A DNA stretch of 64,000 nucleotides, taken from positions 3,968,001 to 4,032,000 of the forward strand of contig OZ246890.1 of assembly GCA_965231815.1 (NCBI GenBank). Direction: 5' to 3'. Shown in pieces: positions 9,358 to 19,400 of this stretch. Source of the stretch: JAPPFW01 sp965231815. Lineage in GTDB: Bacteria; Actinomycetota; Acidimicrobiia; Spongiisociales; Spongiisociaceae. Each line of letters opens with the position of its first letter. The first letter of the stretch is position 1. A model generated the notes under the pieces. That model was not told the DNA's origin and did not search any database. It was given only the letters and a program-made list of their open reading frames with translations. The translations under genes were made by a program, and so were the position numbers.

Positions 9358-10632
9358 CTACCGGGCGCCGAAACCGCTGATAATGGTCCAGCAGCTCCGG
9401 CCCAGGATTTCCAGATCGAGCCAGGGGCTCATGTGTTTCAGGTAGAAGAGGTCGTAGGTGAGCTTTTCGATGGTGTCGGCTTCGCCGTCGGCGTAGCCGT
9501 AGTTCACCTGCGCCCATCCGGTCATCCCGGGGCGGACCATGTGCCGGTACGAGTAGAAGGGGATGGTTCGGGAGAAGCCCTTTGCAAACTCCGCCTGTTC
9601 CGGACGAGGGCCTACCAGGCTCATGTCTCCTCTGAGAACATTCCAGAGTTGGGGAAGCTCGTCGAGACGCAGCCTTCGCAACACGCGGCCCATGGGAATG
9701 ATCCGCTCGTCACCTTTGCGCGTGAAGGACGGCCCTGCGTGGTCGGAACCGGCCCACATCGAGCGGAACTTGTACTGCGTGAAGGGGACGCCTCCCCGCC
9801 CGATCCGGGTCTGGCGAAAGATGATCGGGCCTGATGAACTCACGCTGATGGCAAGCGCTGCCCCGACCCCCACCACCAAGGTGATCGGCGCCGATACCAG
9901 GACGGCGGCGATGTCGAATATCCGCTTCCCCGGCAGGTAGGGAGCGGTGCGCAGGACCGGCGCCGATAACTCCCAACCTTCCGCGAGCGCCACCAACGGC
10001 ATCCGGCCGGTGTGCGTCTCGTAGATATCGGACATGGGACGGACGTCGAAACCGGCCAGGGTACACGACGAGACATACTGTGCCATGCGGTCCGACAGTA
10101 CCGATTTGAAATCGACGCCCAACATCATGCCGGGTGCTAGCGGCTCGATCCGGCCCGCCGTTCCCGGGTCGAGAACCGAGACAACATCGGCATGGGGAGT
10201 GCCGCGGAGGTCATCTACCAAACCCTTTTCATCGGTGACCAGCACTAACGACTCCGTCCAGGGTCGGCGACGGTGGACCGCCCGATGCCCGAAGGCGCCG
10301 AGAAGGAACAGAGCCATTGTCCAGCCGATCATCGGTCGGGAGAAATAGACCCGGGTGGCGATAAGGGCCAAGGAGGTAATCCCGAGAACGATAAGGGCCA
10401 ATGCCAGAGCCCTTCCGTAACTCGGGCGGGGAGCGTAGCCCACCAGCAACATCGACCCTGCCCACTCCGCTACCGCCAAAGCGCCGTACATGATCGCCAG
10501 CATGGACAGCACCTGCGACTCAAAAAGCCAGGGAAACGGTGTACCGAAGTTGACCATGGACGCCAAACCGATAGCCACGGTGAGGGTCGCAGCGTCCAGC
10601 CACGCTTGTGCCCACAAGAACTTTCGCCGCAT
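9358..10632 (-). CDS. Polyprenyl-phosphate sugar-1-phosphate transferase (initiating exopolysaccharide transferase)
   Basis: A 424-residue polyprenyl glycosylphosphotransferase. About five hydrophobic N-terminal segments (to about residue 130) precede a cytosolic region. The C-terminal catalytic domain carries the family signatures FRQTRIGRGGVPFTQYKFRS, RRLRLDELPQLWNVLRGDMS, LVGPRPE and VRPGMTGWAQVNYGY. It transfers a sugar-1-phosphate from a nucleotide sugar to undecaprenyl phosphate, the first step of building a surface polysaccharide repeat unit. Initiation at ATG 10632 is supported by a GGGAG sequence 3-4 bases upstream. It opens the polysaccharide region and lies downstream of pepA on the same strand, separated by 171 bp that carry no gene. 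Confidence 0.92.
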   Translation of the reverse strand: MRRKFLWAQAWLDAATLTVAIGLASMVNFGTPFPWLFESQVLSMLAIMYGALAVAEWAGSMLLVGYAPRPSYGRALALALIVLGITSLALIATRVYFSRPMIGWTMALFLLGAFGHRAVHRRRPWTESLVLVTDEKGLVDDLRGTPHADVVSVLDPGTAGRIEPLAPGMMLGVDFKSVLSDRMAQYVSSCTLAGFDVRPMSDIYETHTGRMPLVALAEGWELSAPVLRTAPYLPGKRIFDIAAVLVSAPITLVVGVGAALAISVSSSGPIIFRQTRIGRGGVPFTQYKFRSMWAGSDHAGPSFTRKGDERIIPMGRVLRRLRLDELPQLWNVLRGDMSLVGPRPEQAEFAKGFSRTIPFYSYRHMVRPGMTGWAQVNYGYADGEADTIEKLTYDLFYLKHMSPWLDLEILGRSCWTIISGFGAR

Positions 10633-10803
10633 TATCTCCCTTCGTGGTGGACCTAGGAGGGCTGTGGATCAGGCTAGTGGGTTACAGACCGTTCGAACCT
10701 TCCGCCGGCCAATTCCCGACAATCGGATCGCCTGCGCCGAGCCCGTCGCGAAGGGGAAGCACGCGAGCGAAGGGCGCGCGGTGACGCCTGGTTCGACTTC
10801 TGC

Positions 10804-12249
10804 TTATAACCCGTTCTCAGCTACATCCGCTGCCAGCGCCACCAAGGTCCTCACCCCGAACCCGGAACCCCCTTTGACCTGGTAGTGCTCGTTCTCGGGC
10901 CATCTGGCGGGCCCTGCGATGTCCAGGTGGGCCCACGGTATGTCAGCCACGAACTCCTCCAGGAGCAGCGCAGCGGTCAGCGCGCCTCCCCATCTCCCTC
11001 CGATGTTCTTCATATCGGCCATGGGTGTCTTGAGCTGCGAGCGGTAGTCGTCAGGTAGGGGAAGGCGCCACATCCGCTCACCTTCGACCCTCCCCAGTTT
11101 CACGATGCGTTCCACCAGATGGTCATCGTTGCCCATGATCCCGGCGATCTTGTCGCCGAGCGCCACTTTGCAAGCACCGGTCAGCGTGGCTAGGTCCACC
11201 ATCAGGCCAGGGTTATGCTCGACCGCCAACGCCAAGGCGTCGGCCAGGATCAGGCGGCCTTCTGCGTCGGTATTCAAGACCTCGATGGTCTTACCGTTAC
11301 GGGTGGTGAGCACATCTCCGGGTTTGGTCGCCATGGGTCCGACCAAGTTGTCCGTAAGGGCCGCTAGACCCAACACTCTTACCCGAATACCGAGACGAGC
11401 GATGGCCTGCATAGCTCCGATCACCGCCGCGGCGCCCGACATGTCGGTCTTCATCGTCTCCATCGCCTTGGCAGGCTTGATGCTCAAACCCCCGGAGTCG
11501 AAGGTGATGCCTTTGCCTACGAGAGCGATCAGTTCGGTAGCTCCGTCCGGTTCGTACCAGAGTTCCAGCAGGTTAGGAGGACGGTCTGATCCGGCCGCCA
11601 CCCCGAGCATCCCCCCGAAGCCTCCCTCGATCAGCGCCGCTTCGTCGTGGACTACCAATCTGATCCCCAAGTCGCCGACCATGTCCTCGACCTGACGACG
11701 GATATCGTCCGGCCCTTTATCCCGAGCAGGTGTGTTTACCAGGTCACGAGCTAGGCAAACAGCCTTTGCAACGACGACGCCGTCGCTTGCTTCCTTCGAT
11801 CGCTCATCTCCAACCAGAATGAGGGTCTCGGTCAAGGCCGGATCGGGCTTGCTCAAGTACCGATCAAACGAATACTGGGACATAAGGAAACCCTCGATAA
11901 CTGTGGAAACCGAACCGTCCTGTATCAGGGTCGTCGCAACAGTCGTTTCCCGGCTAGCCATCCTGCCGAGGGTTCCCGCGGCCTGCCGCAATGCCTCGAC
12001 GTCGGGATCGTCGCCCAGTCCGAGAACTATCACGGTATGGGGATGGGATTTTCCCGTCTGATAGGTGAAACTCTGACCCAGCTTACCCTCGAACCGGGCC
12101 CTGGACATCGCAGATTCGAAACCCGGACCCAGGGAGGACACGTAGTCCATCACCCCCTCCTGCCGGATGGGGCCGGGACGGACACCCATCCCCAGTATCT
12201 CGGCCTCGGATGTCGCTTCGGAAAGAGATTGAACGAATCCTATTTCCAC
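10804..12249 (-). CDS. pepA: Leucyl aminopeptidase, M17 family
   Basis: A metallo-aminopeptidase of about 481 residues that removes N-terminal residues in the cytoplasm. The C-terminal catalytic domain shows GKGITFDSGGLSIKPA, the metal-binding MKTDMSGAA, and the signature NTDAEGRL. The N-terminal macro-like domain is divergent, as usual. I favour GTG 12249 over GTG 12267 because AAGGAG lies 7 bases upstream of the former, whereas the longer reading places that ribosome site inside the gene. An unknown membrane-protein gene ends 48 bp upstream on the same strand. Confidence 0.93.
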   Translation of the reverse strand: MEIGFVQSLSEATSEAEILGMGVRPGPIRQEGVMDYVSSLGPGFESAMSRARFEGKLGQSFTYQTGKSHPHTVIVLGLGDDPDVEALRQAAGTLGRMASRETTVATTLIQDGSVSTVIEGFLMSQYSFDRYLSKPDPALTETLILVGDERSKEASDGVVVAKAVCLARDLVNTPARDKGPDDIRRQVEDMVGDLGIRLVVHDEAALIEGGFGGMLGVAAGSDRPPNLLELWYEPDGATELIALVGKGITFDSGGLSIKPAKAMETMKTDMSGAAAVIGAMQAIARLGIRVRVLGLAALTDNLVGPMATKPGDVLTTRNGKTIEVLNTDAEGRLILADALALAVEHNPGLMVDLATLTGACKVALGDKIAGIMGNDDHLVERIVKLGRVEGERMWRLPLPDDYRSQLKTPMADMKNIGGRWGGALTAALLLEEFVADIPWAHLDIAGPARWPENEHYQVKGGSGFGVRTLVALAADVAENGL

Positions 12250-12297
12250 ACATTTCTCCTTGTCCACGGGGTAGCCGGGAAACTGCCCCCCGGAATG

Positions 12298-13032
12298 TTA
12301 ATGGAGAGCCAGAGTGCCTTCCGCCACCAACCTCGCGGTCGTGATAGAACCGAGGCAAGTCAGAATCGCCAGGTATCCCAGACCGGTGGCGGCCATCACC
12401 CCCGAATAAGAGGGATACCGGAGAGAAAACCAGACCGCTATCAACAGTACGCAACTCACGGCGGCGAGGACCGGCGACACCAGAGCCGGTACGCCACTCT
12501 CGGTGAGCGGAATCACGGGGACCAGCACGACTACGGCGTCGAGAACGATGCCTCCCGCCGCGGCTGCCGCCAGACCCTGCAACGGTCGGCGCGGTATGCG
12601 GGGATCCACCAGGTACCAATGTCCCAGCAGCATTCCGGAAGTGACCGTCCCCAGCGCTACGGCGCCGGTTAGTACCGGTAACGGTGGGTTCCCTACCCCG
12701 GCCACCAGGAGGAAAATACCCGCCGACAGCCCCATCATGACGGCGGCTACCGGTGGGTTCCGAGCCGTCAATCCCGCCGCCACCCCGATGAACAGGGCTG
12801 AGGTCACGAGTACTCCGGGATCGAACAACCAGGCCCCACCGCCGATGAGGACGGCCGTTCCCACCGTTAGCCATGAGTATCCGGTCCCGGCGATGCGGCG
12901 GTATATCACGAAGGCCCCTGATCCCAGAATCCCCGCCGCCCACATGGCAAGCAAGCCTGAGGGATTGAATACAACTTCCGACCCGAACATGGACCCGTCT
13001 CCGATCAGACTTTCTTCGTTCCGCTCGCACAT
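12298..13032 (-). CDS. Integral membrane protein of unknown function
   Basis: About 244 residues with seven or eight hydrophobic segments and no soluble domain. A GMLLGHWYLVDPRIPRRPL segment (about residues 130-150) is the only strongly patterned part: it places a conserved-looking HW pair just before a proline- and arginine-rich loop. I do not recognise the family. The start is uncertain: ATG 13032 follows GAGGTG, while ATG 12990 follows GGAG; the latter puts the N-terminus closer to the first helix. The gene is divergent from the ExoA-like transferase, and nearly all of the shared upstream region is occupied by the 112-bp inverted-repeat element. Confidence 0.7.
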   Translation of the reverse strand: MCERNEESLIGDGSMFGSEVVFNPSGLLAMWAAGILGSGAFVIYRRIAGTGYSWLTVGTAVLIGGGAWLFDPGVLVTSALFIGVAAGLTARNPPVAAVMMGLSAGIFLLVAGVGNPPLPVLTGAVALGTVTSGMLLGHWYLVDPRIPRRPLQGLAAAAAGGIVLDAVVVLVPVIPLTESGVPALVSPVLAAVSCVLLIAVWFSLRYPSYSGVMAATGLGYLAILTCLGSITTARLVAEGTLALH

Positions 13033-13083
13033 GACACACCTCAACACATCAACAAGCGAACGGGATACGCAGTATATGAATCC

Positions 13084-13199
13084 TAGGAGGGTGCTGAGAA
13101 ACCCCGCACAAAGGGGTTCAGCCGTTAACCCGCAACCCTCTGACCAGGCGCTTTACCAACGACCGAACCCCGAAAGACTCGTTTTTCAGGACTCTCCTA
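13084..13199. mobile_element. 112-bp TA-flanked MITE-like element, copy A
   Basis: The core is 13086-13197 (112 bp), flanked by TA on both sides. Ends are inverted: the left end reads CTAGGAGGGTGCTGAGAAAC and the reverse complement of the right end reads CTAGGAGAGTCCTGAAAAAC (three mismatches in 20). An inner hairpin AACCCC-N7-GGGGTT follows the left end. The same 112-bp length and order recur at 47861-47972 and 57443-57554. It has no coding capacity. A TA duplication is typical of IS630/Tc1-mariner type transposition, but no such transposase is in the window. This copy fills the divergent region between the membrane-protein gene and the ExoA-like gene. Confidence 0.85.
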
Positions 13200-13211
13200 G
13201 AATTGAACCGA

Positions 13212-14195
13212 ATGCAGATACCAGAGCCTCGGCATGAGTTTCCGCTCGTTTCGGTAGTAATGGCGGTCCGGAACGAGGCCGGGTATATCGAAGCTACGCT
13301 GGACACGGTTCTCAACCAGGATTACCCGGGCGACATCGAGATCGTTGTAGCGGACGGGATGAGCACCGACGGAACGTCGGACCTCCTCCGGCACCGTGCA
13401 GACCGGAATCCCGACCTTCGGGTAGTAGATAATCCGGAACGGACAGCCGCGGGCGGCCTCAACCGAGCCATCGCCTCGTGCCGAGGGGAAGTTGTGGTGC
13501 GTTGCGACGGGCATTCGGAGTTACCTCCCGACTACGTCAGGCTCGCCGTCGAGATTCTCCGCCAAACCGGAGCTGCCAACGTCGGGGGGCGGCAGATGGC
13601 CGAAGGGACCACGCTGCTGGAACGGGCTGTCGCCATCGCCATGACCACACCGTTCGCGGTGGGAGACGCCCGGTTTCGATACTCCTCGGTTCCGGGTCCT
13701 ACCGATACGGTATACCTCGGCGCCTTCCCCCGTGATGTCCTAGACGGGTTGGGAGGCTTCGACACCGGCCTCATCCGCAATCAGGATTATGAACTCAACT
13801 ACCGGATACGCCGGACCGGGGGAATCGTTTGGTTCGACCCCCGACTCCAGGCTACGTACCGGCCTCGATCATCGCTTCCCAAGCTGTGGCGCCAGTACCT
13901 GGACTACGGAAAGTGGAAGCGGGTAATGCTGATGCGTAACCCGGGATCGCTGGCCGCCCGCCAGACCGCTCCCCCTCTGCTGGTGATCGGGCTGGTCTTG
14001 TCGGCCGTGACCGGCGTCGCCGGGTTCCCTCTCTGGTGGGTAATCCCGTCGGGTTACGCCGCTTTCCTAGGCGCGGCGACGATTGTCGAATCGATCCGAC
14101 GACGCGACCGCGCCGCGGGCCTGCTACCGGTGGTGATCCCTAGCATGCACCTCGCCTGGGGGCTGGGCTTCCTTCTGTTAAGAAGTAGGCGGTAA
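13212..14195 (+). CDS. GT2 glycosyltransferase, ExoA-like
   Basis: A GT-A fold family 2 glycosyltransferase of 327 residues. The N-terminus has VSVVMAVRNEAGYIEATLD and DGMSTDGTSD, then a VRCDGHSEL segment carrying the D-x-D type motif, and GGFDTGLIRNQDYELNYRIRRTGG, which resembles the acceptor-site region of succinoglycan transferase ExoA. Two or three hydrophobic helices at the C-terminus (about 255-325) would hold it at the membrane. I use ATG 13212; a TTG lies 9 bases earlier. There is no clear ribosome site, and the inverted-repeat element ends only 12 bp upstream, so the native promoter has probably been displaced or replaced. It converges with the SpoIID/SLH gene, overlapping it by 18 bp. 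Confidence 0.88.
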   Translation: MQIPEPRHEFPLVSVVMAVRNEAGYIEATLDTVLNQDYPGDIEIVVADGMSTDGTSDLLRHRADRNPDLRVVDNPERTAAGGLNRAIASCRGEVVVRCDGHSELPPDYVRLAVEILRQTGAANVGGRQMAEGTTLLERAVAIAMTTPFAVGDARFRYSSVPGPTDTVYLGAFPRDVLDGLGGFDTGLIRNQDYELNYRIRRTGGIVWFDPRLQATYRPRSSLPKLWRQYLDYGKWKRVMLMRNPGSLAARQTAPPLLVIGLVLSAVTGVAGFPLWWVIPSGYAAFLGAATIVESIRRRDRAAGLLPVVIPSMHLAWGLGFLLLRSRR

Positions 14196-16250
14196 GGTCC
14201 CCTTCCAGATGAACGCTCTGGCAAGGAAGGTGGCCATCGATCCCCTGGTGACCGGATCGTCGGGGCAGAACCTGGTTCCGTCCCCGCAACCTACCGTGAT
14301 GCCTCGGTCTGCAATCGCATATATCTCACCGCTGTGGGGATGGTCGGCGGGCACGTCGGAGAACCTCTTACCGTTCGGCGCGCCGGGCCGGAGATCCAGA
14401 GCGCGTGCCAGGAATATCGCCATGGTCTCCCTTGTCATCGCATCGTTGGGGCAGTACCGGTCGCCCGAACCACAACCGTTGGTCAGGCCGAGGCCGGCAA
14501 TGGCATTGATGGCTCCACGATGCCGATGCCCGGCTGTGACATCCGAGAACCGGTTCCCGTCCACCGGATCCAGATTGAGCACCCTGAGAAGGAAGGTAGC
14601 CATGGCGCCGCGCGTAACTACGTCGTCGGGGCAGTAATTCAACCCGTTTCCACAACCCAAGGTAATGCTCTCCTGCCGTATCGCCTGGATACCCTCCGCA
14701 TGGGCCGTATTGACCGCATCCGGGAACGGAGGGAGTAGGTCGTAGGGTATTCCGGAATCGCTACCACCCTCGTTCCCGACATCCGATGTGGGATCTTCGT
14801 CCAAAGGTGGCGGAGGAGGAGGATCATCCGTGCCTACCGGTTCTGAAGGCCCCGATACCTCGCCGTCGATGGCAGTGATGTTGGACGACCGGAGACCTAA
14901 TGCAATCCGGATCCAAGCGCCGGCCACCGTGACCGACACGGAACTACCGTCACGGTATCCGTCGAACCGGATTCGCGCCGGCGACTCAACAGTGGACGCT
15001 ACCTCCAACCGCGCGTCTGTAACCGACTCCCACCCCAGGGAACGAGCGATGGCCGCAGCCTCCACGCGGCGTTCCCATGAAGCATGCGGGTTGCCCGTAG
15101 CGGGGGCTGTATCCCAAGGATCCGCTATAGGACGAAGGTATGGCCACGGCGTAGCCCGAGGGGGGTTTGCGTTCCATGCCGAGAAGAACCCGTAACGGTT
15201 GCTGGTGGTCACCCCACCTGAAGATGCGGAAAAGAAGGCCTGGATGATTCCACCTTTGGTGTAGCGTTCCCACCCCTCATCGGAATAGGTGAGCACCCGT
15301 CCCCGGGTTTTCTCCACCGCAGACAGCCAGGGGCCGGAGTCGGATCGTGATTCCTTGGCCCACGCGATGTAGTTCATGTCCCTGGTGCTGTCATACATGT
15401 GGCACCAGCACGCGTTCCTCCGGGAGGCGCTGATACCGGGGTCTACTTCCGGGTCCTCCGGACGCGGCTCGGTCTCGTACTGGAAGAACTTGAAGGCTGC
15501 GTACGACCGGGCGGTGACTGCTTGGGCCTCGTTGACACCGGGTGCGTCCCACTCGTTCAGTAGCTCGGCTATACCCCTCAGATAGTCTTCGAGGGCTACT
15601 GCGAGCACCACATGAAAGCCTACCTCCTCCGGGTCGTCTCGTATCTTTAGCTCGCCATACCGGTATTCACACTCGTAGCGCTTCGACGAGGCGCATATCT
15701 TGGCCCTTCCCTCGCCATGCCTGAGCTGAACCCCGTCCGCTTCCGGCCACGCTATCGACGCACGGCAAGCACCGGAAGTTCCCTGTAGCTCGCCGTCAAG
15801 GAAGAATCCGCACTGATTGCGAGCCATCCGGCGGAACTCCCAACGCTCCCCTTCCTTCGGCTGCTCCGGCTTCGGACACGAACCCTCTCCATCACCGAAC
15901 AGGCAAAGATCGAGCGGTCCTCCGATAGCGGTGAACTCCAGCAGGGTGATGTGGGAACCCAGATTTATCCAGAGGGGCCGGTCGAGGGTCGTGAGCAGAT
16001 CGTTGGGGAGGGTGAGATCGCTCATAGTCGCCACTTCCGAACCGGGATAGTAGTGAGCGGCGATCTCCTCACCAGACCGGTCCGGATGGGCCAGCGATTG
16101 TCCGTAGGCCCCCCATTGGCTCATACCGACACCGTGTCCCCAACCACCGCCCTCAAAGAGGAACGTGGTGTCATCCGCCGCGTCGATACCGGTAACACCG
16201 ACGAGCAATACGAACACCGCCAACACCGTCGACGGCAGGAGCTTTTTCAT
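14178..16250 (-). CDS. SpoIID/LytB-domain protein with three SLH-like repeats
   Basis: About 690 residues. A signal peptide (residues 1-24, MKKLLPSTVLAVFVLLVGV then an Ala-Asp cleavage site) is followed by a GWGHGVGMSQWGAYG segment. A SpoIID domain follows (about 220-330, DYLRGIAELLNEW and QAVTARSYAAF); it is a lytic transglycosylase fold acting on stem-peptide-free glycan in sporulating bacteria. A Pro- and acid-rich linker (about 480-510) leads to three repeats of the form TxGCG-x-G-x-YCPDDxVTRxxMAxFLxRAL (about 520-690). Repeats of this wording are common in actinobacterial exported proteins and probably bind the cell wall. The organism need not sporulate; exported SpoIID relatives are widespread. 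It lies inside the polysaccharide region. Confidence 0.9.
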   Translation of the reverse strand: MKKLLPSTVLAVFVLLVGVTGIDAADDTTFLFEGGGWGHGVGMSQWGAYGQSLAHPDRSGEEIAAHYYPGSEVATMSDLTLPNDLLTTLDRPLWINLGSHITLLEFTAIGGPLDLCLFGDGEGSCPKPEQPKEGERWEFRRMARNQCGFFLDGELQGTSGACRASIAWPEADGVQLRHGEGRAKICASSKRYECEYRYGELKIRDDPEEVGFHVVLAVALEDYLRGIAELLNEWDAPGVNEAQAVTARSYAAFKFFQYETEPRPEDPEVDPGISASRRNACWCHMYDSTRDMNYIAWAKESRSDSGPWLSAVEKTRGRVLTYSDEGWERYTKGGIIQAFFSASSGGVTTSNRYGFFSAWNANPPRATPWPYLRPIADPWDTAPATGNPHASWERRVEAAAIARSLGWESVTDARLEVASTVESPARIRFDGYRDGSSVSVTVAGAWIRIALGLRSSNITAIDGEVSGPSEPVGTDDPPPPPPLDEDPTSDVGNEGGSDSGIPYDLLPPFPDAVNTAHAEGIQAIRQESITLGCGNGLNYCPDDVVTRGAMATFLLRVLNLDPVDGNRFSDVTAGHRHRGAINAIAGLGLTNGCGSGDRYCPNDAMTRETMAIFLARALDLRPGAPNGKRFSDVPADHPHSGEIYAIADRGITVGCGDGTRFCPDDPVTRGSMATFLARAFIWKGTLPPTS

Positions 16251-16460
16251 CACGACCTGTCAGTGTAGGAGAAAGAGAGACAAAACCTTCCAGTCGGTGT
16301 CTACGGGGCAAACAGGAGAATGCAAACAGGCTACGTACCTGCCAACGGCATCAAACGACGCCTGCACGTCGTGCAAGAGTGGGTCAACGCGTACTCCTCC
16401 GTCACGGATGTTGGAGTCGTACACTTCGGCTAACCGCCCGAACACAAACGAATCCCCGAC

Positions 16461-19400
16461 TCAGGACACCAGAACCGGCAGGCGGGTATCCGGCGCTAAC
16501 CCTGCGAACTCCGGCGCCCAACCTGGCCGCGTCCCTTCGGCATGCCTGAGGAAATAGCTATCGTCGTTCTCCCAGGTGTGGCCTTCCCCATGGCGGACTA
16601 GAACGTAGCCGAAGCCATGGGTGCGGTACACCTGGCCACCTGCTCGTCTCACGTCCTCGATTAGCGACACATCGACGCCGCGGGGAACCCGCCTCCAACC
16701 ACCGGATGCGTCGAGGTCGTGGCGGGAGATCAGCATCGTCCCTCCAGCGACGGACACCAACCGGGAAGCATCCTCACCTCTCCCGCAGAAACGGTGGATG
16801 GTCTGGCCGGACCGAGCCAGGTAGACGAACTCGGCCCCCTTCGCCACCAGTTCGGCCCCCGAGTATTCGTGGGCCAGTACCAGGTCCCAAACGTGTTCCT
16901 CCGAGTACAGATCATCGTCATCGATCTTGGTGAGGAGAGAACCACCCGATGCCGACACCGCCCGGTTGAGAACCGATCCGAAGTTATGACCACTACCGAC
17001 CCGCAGGACTTGGGCCGACATGTCGAGATCCGCCACGGTCGCTTCGATGCCGGTATCGAACCCGTCGCCGTGCAGGACCAGCACCAGTTCCAACCTCGGG
17101 TAGGTCTGAGCTGACACGCAAGCCAGCAGACCCTTAACCATTGCGGGTCGCTTGGTTGCCGCCAGTAACGATACCTCGGGTAGGGTCGGCGGGTCGGGAA
17201 GCCCCGCCGCGATCACCTGACGAGCCCGGGAGCGTAGGCTGTGTCCCCGCAGGGCGGCCCGGCGCATCTTGACGCTGATCGACTCCCTCTCATCTAGATC
17301 CGACTCTCGGATGTCGGATGCGGACATCAGTCGATAGAGTTCGGACCCGAGCCTGGATTCGAGATCCGGATCCTGGTCAACCAGATGAACTACCACTCCC
17401 AGACCGGCTACGGCCGCCAGGGTGGCGGCCCTCGCCGTCACATCAGAGTGGAACGCGGCTACATCCTCCACATACCGTACGGAGCGCAGTGTGTCCCGAT
17501 CGCCACGGGCAACGGTGAGATCGGCCCGGCTTCCGGGAGGAAGCAATCGGATCGGGCCCAGTGCCCCAATCCCTTTACCACACGTTCTCGACCATCCGAT
17601 CGGGTTGATCCTCAACGGGTCGAAGGCCGGTACCGAGAAACCGGCGGGATGCTCCGACAGATACACAACCGGAATCCCGTCTTCCTCGGCTACATGCGGG
17701 CAGTCGGCCACGATCAGGTCCGCTCGCCTCCTCTCGAGAAGATGGTTAACCCTGATCGAGGCCCCGAAGACCCCTGCGGCCTGTGAACCGAGGGTGACTA
17801 TCTCCGCCCCGAGCGGGTATCCGGCGGCCGGACCGTCGAACCATGGCATTTGCCCCGACTCGAGTTCTCCGGTGGCGGCGGGAACGGTCTTTTCCCCGGT
17901 GGCGGCGGGAACGGTCTTTCCGAAACGGTTACGTGACCGCCGGTAGCGGATGGCGCCCCGCAAGCGCCATCCGACCGCACCCACGAACCATCTGGCAAAC
18001 AAACGGGCTTGGCCGAAGCTACGAATCTTCCGCAATTCCTCGAGCACTCGTCCGGCCTTCGATCCCGCTCGGCGGAGTCCCGGGCGAGCCGTGCGGGAAC
18101 GGTAGGAGATCGACGATGCGGGCGCTGTTTTTTGGGCTTCGGTAGTAACCATGGCGCCCCAGGCGGCTAACGAATTGCCCGCCCGCCGGGCCCGGTGAAG
18201 GGCCCATGTTCGGGTTATCGACACCCGGGATCCGTCCGGGAGGCTCATGGTTGCGTAGACCGCCGAGCCGAGCCTATTACGGAGGGTATGGATGACGTTG
18301 GCGCCGACATCGGCGCCGGGAGAAACGGTCACGTGGAACGAGGAGATAGGGAACTCATCGAGAGCGGTGCGCGGCGACCCGAATCTTACCCGGGGATCAG
18401 GTCCGAACTCTCGGCGCAACCACTCGAACCCTTCATCTTCGGGTCGGTCCTCGATGATCACTACCAGGTCATGCACCCGGTCGGCAAGGATCAGCTCGGT
18501 CACGCGCAGAATCTGATCCACGGGCGCGTATCCGGCCTCGACGGTCACCGCGTATTGCGGGACGGTAAAGGTTCTCCCGGCAGGAGATCCACGGAACCCG
18601 TAGTGGGCAATCAGGTGGGAGATCTTGGCTCTTTGCATTTCCAGGCTTTGTTTTTCTTCTTCGCTGGGAGTGGCGCCAACACCCTGATGCCAGCAGAACG
18701 CCTCACGCTCGGGCACCAACAAACCACCCCTCGTGTAAGCCCGATAACCGAACTCTGTGTCCTCCGCGCCCCACTGCGTGAACGACTCGTCAAAACCACC
18801 CACCTCCTCGAAAAAGGCCCTACCAACCCCCAAATTCCCACCCGTAACCACCCGAAACAGATCATCCGCCGTCGACGTCAAATCATTAGTCCGAGCCATA
18901 TGAAACTCAATCCACTCCGGACGATCCGACCGACGATCAGAAAACAACCCCCCCAAAGAACCCGACCGGCCCCGCACCAAACCCGCATCCACACCCCCCA
19001 CCTCCACATGAGCCCGGAAACCAAGCGTCAAAACATCAGACACCACATGATGCCAACGAGCATGAGCAGCCAACCAACCCGCCTCCGGCATCATGTCACA
19101 ATCCAAAAAGATGAGGATCCCGTAGGAGGCGGCCCGAGCCCCCGTATTACGCGCCCTAGCCAACCCAAACCCCAAATCCTCCTGACGCACCACCCTCACA
19201 TCAAGATCCGTATACCCCGGAGTCTCCAAAGGAACCGCGGAACCATCATCCACCACCACCACCTCAAACAAATCCCGCGGATACGTCTGACACTCCAAAG
19301 CCGCCAACGTCAACTCCAAAGCCTCCGGCGCCTCAAAATACGGAACCACCACCGAAACAGGCAACACAGGCACAAACCCATCAACCGACCCAACCACCAC

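Noticed and set aside
12083..13039. A 318-codon minus-strand frame overlapping pepA and the membrane protein
   Set aside because: Composition is almost all Arg, Gly, Ser and Asp, and it overlaps two frames with recognisable proteins.
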